This document shows, piece by piece, positions 36,001 through 45,897 of a stretch of 64,000 bases of DNA. The position numbers and the translations under genes are program-made. The notes below the pieces were generated by a model. That model made no database searches. It was given only the letters and a program-made list of their open reading frames with translations, and was not told the origin of the DNA. Position 1 is the first letter of the stretch. The number at the start of each line of letters is the position of its first letter. This DNA is from Lytechinus pictus (taxonomy: Eukaryota > Echinodermata > Echinoidea > Temnopleuroida > Toxopneustidae): the NCBI RefSeq assembly GCF_037042905.1, contig NC_087262.1, forward strand, positions 23,321,001-23,385,000, in the 5' to 3' direction.

Positions 36001-38212
36001 AAGGATTTGAATTTAAATCATTTGAGATTGTAAAGTTAATCCTAAAGATTAAAAATAAATCCAAAATTTGGCTGGTCACCATTCACAGCCGATCTGGATT
36101 TATTTTAAATCCTTGCAATTTAGGGTATATCCAATGAAGGTACCGCTATTCTCTATTTATCCTACCTGAATAAATCTGAGGTCTTCCGCTAAATTCGACG
36201 CCATACTTCAGCATTGCTTCTTTGATGACCTCCTGATGATTTAGAACAACGACCCATCGTTCCCCGACCCGAAAACTAAAGATGTCGCCATATATTTTGG
36301 ACCATTTGTCGAATAGAACTTCGCTGCTTGCTGTCAAATCTGTTATGTAGTTTGATTAAAAAAGGAAGTGGTTTTGACTGTATACTTACATAATGTGTGT
36401 AAAATTCAAGTGAAAATATTACGCTCTTATAATCATGATAATTATGAATGGACGGCGAATAAGTGAAGTATGAAAATAATTAACCTCAACGTTTTCCACA
36501 GACCCCGATATATCAATATTTGCCAACAACGGTTCGAAAATGTCACCGATCAATGAGCTCGCGTGTTTTCTTTTTATTATAGGTTTTCCCGTCCTATTTC
36601 GTCAAAATTTCAACCGATTTAATGATGTTATAATTCAATTTGCAACTAATTTGAATGACCTATAAGATCAATCTTTAAATTGCCAAATACTTATTTCAAT
36701 TTAATTTTATTGTCATACGATTCATGATTATCACATTTAAACATGATTGTATAAAGAACGATCAAATTAAAATAGCTGAAGAAGTGTTTTCCAATTTGCA
36801 CCGGTACCCTCCTTGAAAACGTTTAGGAATTCAAAATTATAAATATGCAATCACTTATAGGATATGGACAGTGTTTTTCGTTGGGGTTTTTATTTATTTT
36901 TTAACTTCTTTTGAATAACAATGGAAATGGGTTTTAGTTTAAAATTGGATGTTAACCATTTTACTGAAATTTATCATCCATCTGACAGACTATCATCGGA
37001 ACAACAACTCGTTTTTGTTCTACTTTCATAACTATAGACTGTGGTCAATACCATGTCTAATATCCATTCCCTAACACAATATAAATTACAATTATGTAAA
37101 AAAAAAAGAAAAAAGAAAGAAAAAGAACAAGAAGGAGAAGTTGATGATGTTGAAGAAAAAAATACCTATACCATAAGTATAGGTCATCCACCCACTAACC
37201 AATCACTAATATAATAACTGTTTACAACCATATCCTATAAGTGTTACATGAATTACGTCTTTATCAAACATAATGAAATAAAATGATCAGAAAAAATTGA
37301 AATATAAGATAAAGCATGAAAAATACTGTATAACGTAATAAAATAAATGAACACAGAACCATGTTATCTTTATTTGGACGTTTAAAGTGCAAAAATGTGT
37401 GCCGATAAATGAAATTGAAAGTGGTATTTAATGCAAAATTAAACGATCAGTCCGTCGTAGCGAAATTCAATGACAACTTTGGGCTATTAATTTGAACGAA
37501 TTTATCTCTAAATTGAATTTCTTCAAAATTCAGAGGAATGATATAGAACGGAATTGAATGCTGAATAAACGAAAATTAACCACGTGTGCAGTGGGTGGAC
37601 AAAAATATTTTGAATTTGAACGTCCTTTCATTAATTTAAATGCAACTCTGATGAAATTGGACGGGAAAACCTATATTTGACAGAATTAGAAGACGAAAAT
37701 AGTTTTATCTCGATTCCTTTCCGAATTCAAATTACGATCACACGTAGCAACGTACGTTTAGTATTTTTTCAGCTCACATGCGAAATGGCATATTTTAGTT
37801 TTATTCCATGCCAAACGTTCGCCAGCCAATACAAAGAACCCGTATATGATGTGGTTATATGTGAACATAAATTCAATCATTGAAAGTACTTATTGAAAAT
37901 GAATCGACTAAGATTAGCTAAAAATTAAAACTGTAAGGATGTTTATGATCAAAGGTGCAATGAGTTTGTTGTTTGCTCATGAATAATAGCCTGTATATCC
38001 AATATAAGGGCCAATGACCTACCGAGCACATTTCCGATGATTGGCATACCAGGAGGTCCAGGAGGAAATCGGCTTGGTCTCCTTGTATTCTTTACGAGAA
38101 CGACGACGACGATGCACAGGCAGATAGAGATCACCATACTGCCATAGCCATAGCCATCATTGGTCAATCCGATTGATTCGGTACTTATTGAACCAACGTC
38201 CATGATCATCAT
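25256..38212 (-). CDS. Cytochrome P450, CYP17/CYP1-like, nine exons
   Basis: A heme monooxygenase, expected to be ER-anchored and to use electrons from NADPH-P450 reductase. Exons in order: 38212-38023, 36339-36166, 35408-35315, 34798-34640, 32277-32069, 31347-31216, 30718-30479, 26466-26368, 25509-25256. All junctions are GT-AG and the phases join into 516 codons plus stop, the normal size. Visible parts: hydrophobic anchor (about residues 27-41), hinge PPGPPGMPIIGN, I-helix AGIETS (320-325), ExxR E377-R380, PEHF 432-435 (PERF-like) and heme loop FQPFGTGRRSCLG with ligand Cys459. The substrate region and HPDIQ/EMIR/PFGTGRRSC context look like the CYP17-CYP21-CYP1 branch (clan 2). Steroid hydroxylation is possible but not shown. 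Start: ATG at 38212, with further Mets 1 and 3 codons on. The introns are full of TEs. Confidence 0.95.
25967..26256. mobile_element. MITE in P450 intron 8, copy 1
   Basis: The ends are inverted copies around ACGCAGACGCTTTCT / AGAAAACGTCTGCGT. The interior shares TTCCTTTGAAAATGC, GACAGC(T/C)GAGAGGTTTT and AAGGGCTTTTGACAATA with 38372-38642. A 98-codon open frame across it is not a gene, because the related copy does not preserve it. Confidence 0.65.
26368..26466 (-). CDS. P450 exon 8: beta-2 to PERF region
   Basis: 99 bp. Reads GFLIPKDTIILLNQYSMHFD, then EWKDPYSFLP, the classic stretch before PERF. Donor GTAAG. Easily missed because of its size. Confidence 0.93.
27018..27039. repeat. Poly-G tract
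   Basis: A run of about 20 consecutive G in P450 intron 7; length in the assembly may be unreliable. Confidence 0.8.
27385..28382 (+). mobile_element. LINE 3' fragment, C-terminus plus 3' UTR
   Basis: Across two or three frames the plus strand reads HISRNIGVINKVK, LPKNALFN, LPYLNYGAIVWGNT, LQKKALRVIF and then HQSDEFHLPLP, typical of the region behind the reverse transcriptase of CR1/L2/Jockey-like elements. A stop follows near 27928. A 3' UTR runs to ATGGAAATAAACGAAATGAAATGAAAT, a short AAATG-unit tail. It is 5'-truncated, frameshifted, and antisense within P450 intron 7. A second possible LINE tail (GTTTGAATGGAAATGAAATAAA) lies at 28668-28690. Confidence 0.75.
28383..29940. other. P450 intron 7, no gene seen
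   Basis: Ordinary AT-rich intron sequence with the LINE-tail-like end near 28690. No coding signal on either strand. Confidence 0.45.
29941..30230. repeat. (TAC)n/(AAT)n trinucleotide-rich tract
   Basis: Includes TACTACTACTACTACTAC at about 30054-30088 and several AATAATAAT runs. Long open frames across it are translations of simple repeats. Confidence 0.85.
30479..30718 (-). CDS. P450 exon 7: I-helix, K-helix ExxR
   Basis: 240 bp. Starts with the oxygen-activating motif AGIETS, continues HPDIQAKIQHEID and YTEATLYEMIR (ExxR), and ends VDTEF. Acceptor CCCTTTATAG, donor GTGAG. Confidence 0.93.
30780..31130. repeat. Pyrimidine-rich tract in P450 intron 6
   Basis: About 350 bp of almost pure C/T on the plus strand (TCTTCT, CCTCTTC words). 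On the transcribed minus strand it is purine-rich. The open frames here are Ser/Phe/Leu artefacts. Confidence 0.7.
31216..31347 (-). CDS. P450 exon 6: H helix to I-helix start
   Basis: 132 bp. Reads NARDFCDLMLLAQMKA, an acidic loop, then HLAQTVNDIFL, the first half of the I-helix. Donor GTAAAA. Its final G joins the CT of exon 7 to make Ala320. Confidence 0.9.
31728..32032 (+). repeat. CAGTGGCGTA-type interspersed repeat, copy 3
   Basis: Shares AATGAGTAAAAAATGTTGAG, GGGGCCAGATATGGCG, TATCACATTTCATCC and CTTGGTCGTGA with 5101-5390 and has a long G-run near 31973. It lies in P450 intron 5, close to the exon 5 donor. Confidence 0.7.
32069..32277 (-). CDS. P450 exon 5: F/G-helix substrate region
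   Basis: 209 bp. Reads YDFSDPRMMEYIDMSQEL, VADYFPWARF (compare the DxFPxL motif), then a basic helix to TLNQ. A CAGTGGCGTA-type repeat begins 37 bp downstream of its donor. Confidence 0.92.
32411..33585. mobile_element. 1.18-kb TIR element with internal duplication
   Basis: The ends are AGCCCCTTTCACAATTGACG and its inverse, flanked by TAA on both sides (32408-32410, 33586-33588). A third copy of the terminus sits inside at about 33095-33116. Segments 32642-33116 and 33117-33585 are tandem copies (period 475), so the right half was duplicated. A 3-bp TAA target duplication is typical of PIF/Harbinger-like elements. No transposase. Lies in P450 intron 4. Confidence 0.8.
33599..33934. repeat. 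Three-copy 112-bp tandem repeat
   Basis: Units start at about 33599, 33711 and 33823, nearly identical, each TTTCCCTGCTAATCTTACGA...TTTTGCTTAACATAAACAC. Each unit holds CGATCGTACGATTTTCG and TTAACGATCATCGTAGGG, short self-complementary words. It begins 14 bp after the preceding transposon. P450 intron 4. Confidence 0.9.
34268..34336 (-). mobile_element. tRNA-derived SINE head
   Basis: On the minus strand: TTGGCTCAGTTGGTAGAGCG (A box), anticodon-like loop CTAACAAC, then GGGAGTTCAAACCC (B box). Stem pairing is imperfect and the 3' side continues without a tRNA end, so it is a SINE or tRNA pseudogene. It lies sense-oriented in P450 intron 4. Confidence 0.6.
34640..34798 (-). CDS. P450 exon 4
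   Basis: 159 bp, with QFATGRKLDSLV and KPFDPKLMITLTLYNMFSKM (D/E-helix region). Donor GTACG. The last two bases AG plus the T of exon 5 give Ser. Confidence 0.92.
34840..34870. repeat. (GA)n tract
   Basis: AGAGAGAGAGAGAG-type run in P450 intron 3, about 45 bp upstream (in gene direction) of the exon 4 acceptor; on the minus strand it forms part of the pyrimidine-rich acceptor region. Confidence 0.75.
35315..35408 (-). CDS. P450 exon 3: C-helix region
   Basis: 94 bp. Reads AEIASDGFKDIVFSNFSE, then TWKLHRKLAHSAI. The WKLHRK motif is the C-helix WxxxR that contacts a heme propionate. It ends AG, completing Arg with the A of exon 4. Confidence 0.92.
35903..36120. mobile_element. 218-bp inverted-repeat MITE in P450 intron 2
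   Basis: The left arm AATTCCAAGGATATCAAATA continues to ATAGTGACCAGCC. The right arm is its inverse with few changes, about 50 bp per arm. The middle is AT-rich, with AAGATTTAAAC-like words. No ORF. Confidence 0.75.
36166..36339 (-). CDS. P450 exon 2: A-helix/beta-1 region
   Basis: 174 bp. Reads LTASSEVLFDKWSKIYGD, FSFRVGERWVVVLN and FSGRPQIYS, the typical KYG(D)IFS / GRP pattern of clan 2. Acceptor ACATAACAG, donor GTAGG. Confidence 0.93.
36582..37671. mobile_element. 1.09-kb TIR element in P450 intron 1
   Basis: The ends GGTTTTCCCGTCC(T)ATTTCG and inverse GGACGGGAAAACC are flanked by TA. A second inverted pair inside, CACTTATAGGATATGG (36853) and CCATATCCTATAAGTG (37229), makes the whole nearly a foldback. 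No transposase frame. Confidence 0.65.
38023..38212 (-). CDS. P450 exon 1: membrane anchor and hinge
   Basis: Encodes a short N-terminus, a Val/Ile-rich anchor (VISICLCIVVVVLV), a basic stop-transfer (KNTRRP) and the Pro-rich hinge to GNVL. The donor GTAGG follows at 38022. It ends in phase 1 (G completes Asp with exon 2). Confidence 0.92.
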
Positions 38213-38371
38213 GATCAGAGTATATTTTTCATAGACCTATGATTATTTGCGGTTTTCTGTTCTCTCACTGCCCCTCAGTGAATTTGTCTTTCCGCTCTAT
38301 ATGGTACGCATCTGTTCTCATTCCATGTGGGGCTATTGTCTGCTGACCACGCTCTCCCTCAATAATAGGGC

Positions 38372-38642
38372 ATTTTCGCAAGCACTACCCAAACGCTTTC
38401 TACAACTAACCAATTCCTTTGAAAATGCAAGCCAAATTACAATTGACAGCCGAGAGGTTTTTGTCGAAGCTGGTGGACCGGGACAATACGAATATTGCAA
38501 ATACATGTATGTTGTTTGTCCAGAGTCTAAGACGACGCTGCTGTTTTGATTCACTGATTTTCGAGAAAGGCTGTTTTTGTCATTGAAGGGCTTTTGACAA
38601 TATCTCAACTTTCCAGAAAGCGGCTGCGTATTGCCGCGAAAA
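38372..38642. mobile_element. MITE upstream of the P450 start, copy 2
   Basis: The ends TTTTCGCAAGCACTACCCAA and TTGCCGCGAAAA are inverted copies. The body matches 25967-26256. It lies 160 bp upstream of the P450 ATG, so it may overlap the proximal promoter or 5' UTR. Confidence 0.65.
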
Positions 38643-39370
38643 CTCTCTAATACCCTTTCTATCCACACATTTGCTTTCTAGAAAAACTCTTCGTTCCATT
38701 CACCTCCTTTCTTGACAGTCGTTATTTTTCCAGAGATCCGACAGTTGACAAGCTGATATCAAAATGTGCGCACTTGTCATAATTCAACAATGAATCTAAT
38801 ATTGTGCACTGCAGTCCTTATCGGGAAAGAAACAATGGTCTAAGGCTGCGAATCTAAATAAATGTTTGTTGTACAGCTAGTTAAGTCAATACAATCGTCT
38901 AGGTCGTTCATGTGAGACGTCATTGTTTGCTGCTAGGGTCAAGCATAGATAGAAAAGGGTCCACGGTCCGATTTTTTTTTTTTTTTTTTTTTTTTTGGGG
39001 GGGGGGGTGCTGGACATTTATTATAGACTGCTGCTTTTCAGGAGGGGTATCGTTACCCGCCCTGTTCATAGTTGTAAACTAATCCATCTCGAACCCATCC
39101 CCTCGCTCTCCCTCCCTTCCCCTCCTCTCGTTGTCTCTCTCTCTCCCACAAACACCCTCACACACACACACACCCTCACTCACTCACACACACACCCACA
39201 CACACGCATTTTCTCTTTCCTACCCGATATCTCTCCATTTCTTTCTTCGACCCACCTCTTCTTAACATAATCATCCTCTCTTGTTCAATCATACTGCTAT
39301 GTTCTATCATTGCTTTACTCCCTTTAACAGTGAGCCATAATGCACCCGGTCTACGATATTCATAGGATAT
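38643..39370. other. Intergenic with poly-T/poly-G and CA tracts
   Basis: Contains a T-run then G-run at 38971-39007 and (CA)n-like sequence at 39145-39205. No gene. The P450 promoter could reach into this stretch, but no clear element is recognised. Confidence 0.5.
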
Positions 39371-39500
39371 GATAATAATAATGTGTCCATTTATATAGCA
39401 CAGTTACTATGTGCATATACTCAACTGCACTTTGATACTTGGTATCATATCATTACCCTAGGATGTCCTAGGTTGATCATAAATGCTAGTCATGCATTAC
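39371..39500. repeat. Fragment of a 'TTTATATAGC' interspersed repeat
   Basis: AATAATAATGTGTCCATTTA then TATAGCACAG resembles the head of the repeat at 47950-48095 (CAACATTTATATAGCGC). Confidence 0.35.
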
Positions 39501-39691
39501 AGTGGCATACAGCGACCATGCGATATTCATACGGATTCAAAATCATCATAGTGTCTACGATTCTGTTAAGCGCCGAGTTATCAAAAAACATTAAAAGAAA
39601 AATCGTAAGCTCGTAGACATTAAACACATCGCGTGTGCATCGAAATGATCAGCGCAGGGGACAACGCTAACACCTTATCATCGTACTCAAT

Positions 39692-39780
39692 GCTTGTTTG
39701 ATTTTATTCAAATGAACTTCTTGTTGGGTTGAGTAACTCAACCCAACAAGAAGTTGATTTGAATAAAGTCAAACAAGCAC
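39692..39780. repeat. Near-perfect 89-bp palindrome
   Basis: CTTGTTTGATTTTATTCAAA reads outward from a centre at TGAGTAACTCA and is mirrored on the other side with one or two mismatches. The arm resembles the end (TTTATTCAAATCAACATTTT) of the repeat at 40410-40735, so it may be two fused termini of that family. Confidence 0.8.
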
Positions 39781-40409
39781 AGGTAGCAATGTCAAATTCA
39801 CCCCTCTTTCAACTTTATTAAGGCAATCGACTTTTGATTTGATTTTCATTTTTTGCTTGTTTTATATTTCTCTATTTATTCAACCCAACTGCTGCATAGA
39901 CTTTGAACTTATAGATTTATGTCAATAAGCTTATAGAGGGGAGGTCGGGCTGGACGACAATAATGACCCATGATAACTTTACCATCAATGGAAAAAATGG
40001 TAACAATACCCATAACAACCAACTAACCAACCAAATTTCAGTCTTATACATTCAGATTTATTGGAAAAAAACAATTGTGCACTTAATTGTATTTTCATTA
40101 TAGTAAGAACAAATGTATATGATTGTAAAATAAACAATACAATTCCTCTTTTCAGTATCATTAAATCCTCAGTAATCAATTATTACCAACATGAGAAATA
40201 CATTGCCTAACTAAATTTCAAACAACGCAGATTTGACAAAAGATGGTTTCGATTGAAAAATCTCTTTATTGTTTGACTTCCACATGTAAAATTATTTTGT
40301 TACACTTGTCAGTTCATTGTTTATATCAGTGATTGTATTGTTCATTGTACTCTGTATCTATTGATTTTTTATTGCCAATAAAATCACTGTGGAGGGGAAA
40401 AAGAACAAA

Positions 40410-40735
40410 AAAACATGACTGAACCACATAGTATTAAACAAAGCTAATTTCACATGTTAAGGGAGGAATCAATCGCTATTTCACTTGACAATGAGGAGAA
40501 AATTAGAATATTTCATGTAATAAAATAAATAGTGAGTGGATGATGTCATCAATCTCCTCATTTGCATACCAACCAGGATGCAAATACAACTATTCAGTGA
40601 AATTAAGCGAAACTTTAAAATGTCATAACTTTGTTATTTTACATCCGATTCTGATAAATTTTTAGTGTAATGTTTGTTAGATTTTTTTCTTTTTATTCAA
40701 ATCAACATTTTGTTGGGGTGGACTTGTCCTTTAAA
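40410..40735 (+). repeat. Abundant-type repeat ending GGGGTGGACTTGTCCTTTAA
   Basis: Has TGACTGAACCACATAGTATT, ACTTGACAATGAGGAGAAAA, GAAACTTTAAAATGTCATAAC and the GGTGGACTTGTCCTTTAA end. I recall this as a high-copy repeat style of sea urchin DNA, but that is from memory. No coding capacity. Confidence 0.55.
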
Positions 40736-41319
40736 GAGAAAATTTTGAAGGATAATTTTATCTTCGGTTAGCATAATAACGTACTTGATAGAGAAAACTG
40801 AGGCACTTTGGGGTACATTGATTTTTAAAAGCGATTAAAGCCCTCATTGTTTATTTGAAAATCACGATCATGCCAATTTATTTTATCTGTCGGCCGCTGT
40901 CTAACGATAAAAATCCTCACGATGACCTTGATTCTTATCTTAAGCAACCGACATATCGCGACACCGCGAAATAATGAAGTACCGCGTGTTCACGCTAACT
41001 TGGGCCCCGTCTAAGATATACGATTGATCCAATCAATCGTAATTATATGGAAATCCATCAGTGGCGTAACTACGGGGGGGGGGCACGATGGGGGGCACGT
41101 GCCCCCCAATCAGCTGGCCCAAAAAAAACGGGGAAAAGGAGAAAAAAGAGGGAGAAAGGGAGAGGTAATAGGAAAGAAGAAATTATTATTCATTATAATG
41201 TTATATTATATTATAGTTATATTATCTCATATTACATTAAAAATTCGTAACTTTATAAAACATAATTTGCTCAGGGACTATGGCTTCATTGTTCCTGGTG
41301 CTCGCATTGTATGTTTAAT

Positions 41320-44300
41320 GGGGTGTTGCAAGAAACTTGCGATTGAACGCAAATCGAACGCAACTCCCAAAATTGAGCGTAAGTCCTCCGATTAAACGCA
41401 AATCTGCAATTGAACGCAAGTTACGTTCAATCCTGTTGCAAGAAGAAGTTGCGTTTGATCAATTGAACGTAGATCAAGCGCAAGCTTTGCAATTGATTGC
41501 AAATCGAACGTAACTTATGTGAGATTTTGGAGGACACGCAAATTTGCGTTCGATTTACGTTCAATTGATTGTCCATAGGCTTGTGTACTAAAAATTCTGC
41601 AAATTTTTTTTTTTTTTGTATTTTGTTTTGAAAACTTGTGTAAATTATGCCATTTTCAACTTTCCATGGGTTTTTTTCAAGAAAAACTTGAAATAATGTT
41701 ATTTTTAATCTTTATAGGCCTCTTCAGCAATTATGCCATTATTATCACACAATTTCACTACATTCTCTCCTAATATCATTTTAAAGTGTGTCAATCACCA
41801 AAAATATTCTGCTCTTGTTATCAGAGGTCATGGAATATTCAAATTGTGATTTCTGAAATAATTTGTATGAAAAAATATTGAAGAAATATTAATTCTCCAT
41901 AAGCACAAAAAAGCCACTCTTCATTAAAACACTTCATGCACTGGCAAATGCTTATCAATATTTCTGAGGGTTTGCAGTAAATACAACTCAGAATTTGTTT
42001 TGCAAGAGCACCAAATTGCTTTAATGCTTTCATTCATAAATATCATAATGAATAACATGCCCAATTAAGTTATTTTAGTTTGATTTTCAAATAAAACATA
42101 CATTTCAGGAGATTGCTACACTTCAAAATCTGAAGCTCTCTTGTTTCTCTCTCTTTAATCATGAGATTGCATGGTAGATATATATCACACTTGCATACAG
42201 GGATGAGGTCGAGGCTGATTCTTCCGAGTCATGAGGCAGCTTGAGAGAACTTCCCATAGATTCTGTACAGTGACTCGGACCAAGGCCAGCAAATGTTGTC
42301 TCGAGGTCAGCATTGACTACATCCCTGCTTGGAAATGAAAAGATCCATTGATCTGTGCACAAAAAGAACACTGCTCAAGACATTCATTATTGATGGACCT
42401 TTTATTTTTAATTTTCATTGTTTCTTACTCCTGAGGAATTACTTCTGAGATTCATTTATATCAAATAAAAATTCATATCATCTTCAAGTGTTTTACCACT
42501 GAATGTCAGCCCACAGTCCTTAATGTTGGCAAGAAGAATCCATAGAAGTCCAGTCAGGAAAGCCAGTCAGGAAAGCCACAAGCTTCTCTGCTTGAAGGAA
42601 CAAATTTGGTTTCCAGAAGCAGTCTAATTTGAGATGAATATGGAGAGCTCCATGGAGTGAAGTTTTTAAACCAACACACTCATTCTGAAGTCCACTCTAA
42701 TAAGATGTTACTACAGACAGGAGCAGCTCTGAATTCAGTTCTGATAACCAACCTGTTCGTAAAAAAATAATAATATAGGAAATAATGCAAGCCCATAACC
42801 ATACATAGCTTGGGTTAGTTCAAATTTTGTCCTTTCAGTGCAAGAACGCCCTTAGCAAAACATTTTTGTGCACCCCATCAGTGCAGAAATGCCCCTATGC
42901 CTGCTGGTAAGGGCGTTGTTTGCAACGACAAGATGATATGATAGAGGGATAGTGGCTTACTCCTGAGACCATAATAATTGGCAATTTGCCATGATGTAAT
43001 CTAAAAAAGTGTGAAAACTTATTGTTTTTCCCCCAAATAAATGAATCATGGAAATTGAAATATGCAATAAATTAAATCAATGACAGCAAAATTCACAATT
43101 TCATTCAGTACACATTGGATGAGCACAACAACCACCCCCTCCCCCCCATCAATGGGGGTGTCTTCATTGCTGAGAAGTCCAAGTCAAGATAGAGATTTGT
43201 ATTTGCCTTTTTCATTTTGCATTATCCTTGGGTTAATGTGTACAGATTTCACCCCCATCCGCATTACGATCATGGTGAATAATTAATAATACAGTTTACA
43301 TGTAACCTACCATTTGAGAGTTAATAAAATGAATCAATCAGCTGGTTGCAAGAACACACATTGTAGCAGACACATTTATGGTGGTTCGGAGGTTTCTTGT
43401 TTATTCCAGATTTCTTTGTCATCATAACTGTAGTAAGCAATTAAAAGCAAAAAGCAAAGAGATAAAACATGTTCATGATATTAATATACAAGTTAAGCTC
43501 AGTTGCCAGGGTGTTAATCATTATAGTAGTCCCAGGGTGTTTTGATTAAAGTCACTTCTGGCCTGGGGAGGGGCACTATGGTTCCTCATCCATGGGCGGT
43601 GCAATTAAAAAAAATATGAAATCATACCTTTGATTTACTAAAAAAAGCTCGTAATAGAATGCTAAACTTTGGTGTACATATTCCTTTCTAGAGCATTCCT
43701 AACAACTTTACTTTAAAAAATCTGGTATAAAAATAAATTCCTTTCTTAACTTCTTAAATGTATTTCTTTTAATTGTTATTTTCAACACAAAGTTCATCAG
43801 TGACATTGAATTACTATTGTCAATAAAAAAATTACCCAATTATGAATATTGACTTTTTACATGTAATCATGTTTTTGTCTGACATGTACTTAAATTGCAA
43901 ATTTGGTCTCAAAAGTTGCGTGAGACTTGAAAGTAAAACGTCAGTCAATGGTGCGGTAATACAATTTTGAGTGGCAGATTTATTCTGAAAAATGTCAAGG
44001 GGGACCATATGCCCCCCCCCCGAGTATTGTGCTTGATGTAAAAGGATGTAAAAAAAAATTGATTATGCATTCAATATTAATAATGATGCACCAAATGAGA
44101 CACCCTTTTACTGTAAGTACCTGGAAAAGCATTGTAATCATCCATTAAATAATTTAAAGTGAAAAAAAAAAATCTGTCATCTATACAGCACCTCATGTGC
44201 TTGCATAAAAATCAAGTTAAGACTAGAGTCAGTTACATAGTAGCCCGGGGGGGGGGGTTACTCACAAAATAATGCATATGGGGATGTGCCGCTGGAATGG

Positions 44301-45882
44301 GTCGCCTTTTTTGAAGAAATCCCTAAACATGGGGTATGGATTTATGCTGGAAAATCCCTAAACATGGCCCAATTTTTAGATACTGGCCTTAAACATAGGT
44401 CCATATTCTACTCCAATGTCTTAGGTGCAAATGCAAAATTACCTTACATTTTGGGCGATAACCTTTTTCTTTTTTTTTTTTTGCTTGTCAAGTTTTCCAG
44501 GCGAAAATGTGCCCCCCCTTTTGGAAATCCTGGATCCGCCCCTGTAATGAATCCCCAATAATGGGCCCCTTTTTAGCCAAAATGACCTGTAAATATGGGT
44601 ACGGGTTTCAAACCTTCAGCCGCACACCTTTGTCCAAACCAAATCTAAGTACCTCCCCCCCCCCCGGCATAGTAGACCTACATATTGAATCTAAAAAATA
44701 GATGTATTTAGGCTTACATGTATATCTTTTTATATTTACATGTGATGGATATTAAACATGTGACTCATACGGCACATCATTACATATCAACGACACAAAT
44801 AGACTGCCCTTGCAAAGAACCTCTTGTGCAATCTGCCCGTAAGAAATTTTAAAAAGAGCCCCGGGCGGGCAACTCCCTATTCAATGTTAAAACTTCCCCA
44901 AGAATGAGGCAGATGTGGCCAATAGACTCTAAAAAGTAGCCCAATACATGTAGACCCCCTATACTTTTTTTTTTCTTGTCTGGCGAGATATGTGGAGTCT
45001 TGAGAACCCCCCCCCCCAAAAAAAAAAAAAAAAAATAAATAAAAATTAAAATGAAATTTTTTTAATCCTCCAAAGACAAAAGTCGAAACAGAAAAATTTT
45101 CACTTTATCCCAGGCCAGGCCAAGGAAAGTCCTAAAAAGGGAGGTTAACGTTAGACAGACTCTTAAGAGACAAATGGAGAGGATTTTTTTTTCTTGTTGA
45201 AAAAAAAATAGAAGGTAAACTAATGAAATTTTTAAAGTCTTTAATTTCTATTTACTGGATGGCTATTCGCCGTTGAAACCGATATAACTTAAAAATCATT
45301 TCCAATATGAACAAAAATTATCTTTAAAGGTCATTTTCGATGTTTCATACATAATTAGAACCTACAGTACATTTACTTGCTTCAGGGTGATTTTTAACAG
45401 CACTGCACCGGCAATGACCTGCCGTGTTGTTGATACAACCGTGCATTACCGACACAAAAAGTCAAGTGTGGGACTGGGATTAAAAGTGTGCAGTAGAAAA
45501 TTTGTTGAAGGTGAAATTTCGACCGGCGATGAAGATACATTTTCCCTCTTTTCAAAATAATTTTTTCCCTGGCATAGGTCTAAAATATATAAATTCTCTG
45601 AAAACATACATAATGGAGAAAGAATTTTCTGAAAAATGAATATTTTCTACTTACTCTCTTCCAGGTTCAAGATTGTTGCAAGCCAATATTTTGCTTTTTC
45701 GGCTAGTCTTGTGCTGCAGACCCTGTTTACAGCTGCAAATCAGCTGCAACTTGCGTTCAATCGCAAGCCGTTTTCTTGCAACGCAAATTGGCGATTGATT
45801 GCTAGTTGCAGTCAATCGGGATCGGCTGCAAAGTTGCAGTCGATTTGCAATCAATTGCAACGTAACTTTCTTGCAACACCCC
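41320..45882. mobile_element. 4.56-kb TIR element with subterminal repeats (inner layer)
   Basis: The ends are GGGGTGTTGCAAGAAA and its inverse TTTCTTGCAACACCCC. About 250 bp inside each end is a dense set of short words such as GCGATTGAACGCAAATCG, CAATTGAACG and GCAATTGATTGC in both orientations. Dense subterminal motifs are typical binding sites for a transposase. The interior (41600-45600) has no recognisable transposase; minus-strand frames at 41839-42033 and 42159-42371 are unassigned. It also holds G-runs, C-runs and a repeat at 44220-44560. Confidence 0.65.
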
Positions 45883-45897
45883 ATAAGAAACATATGT

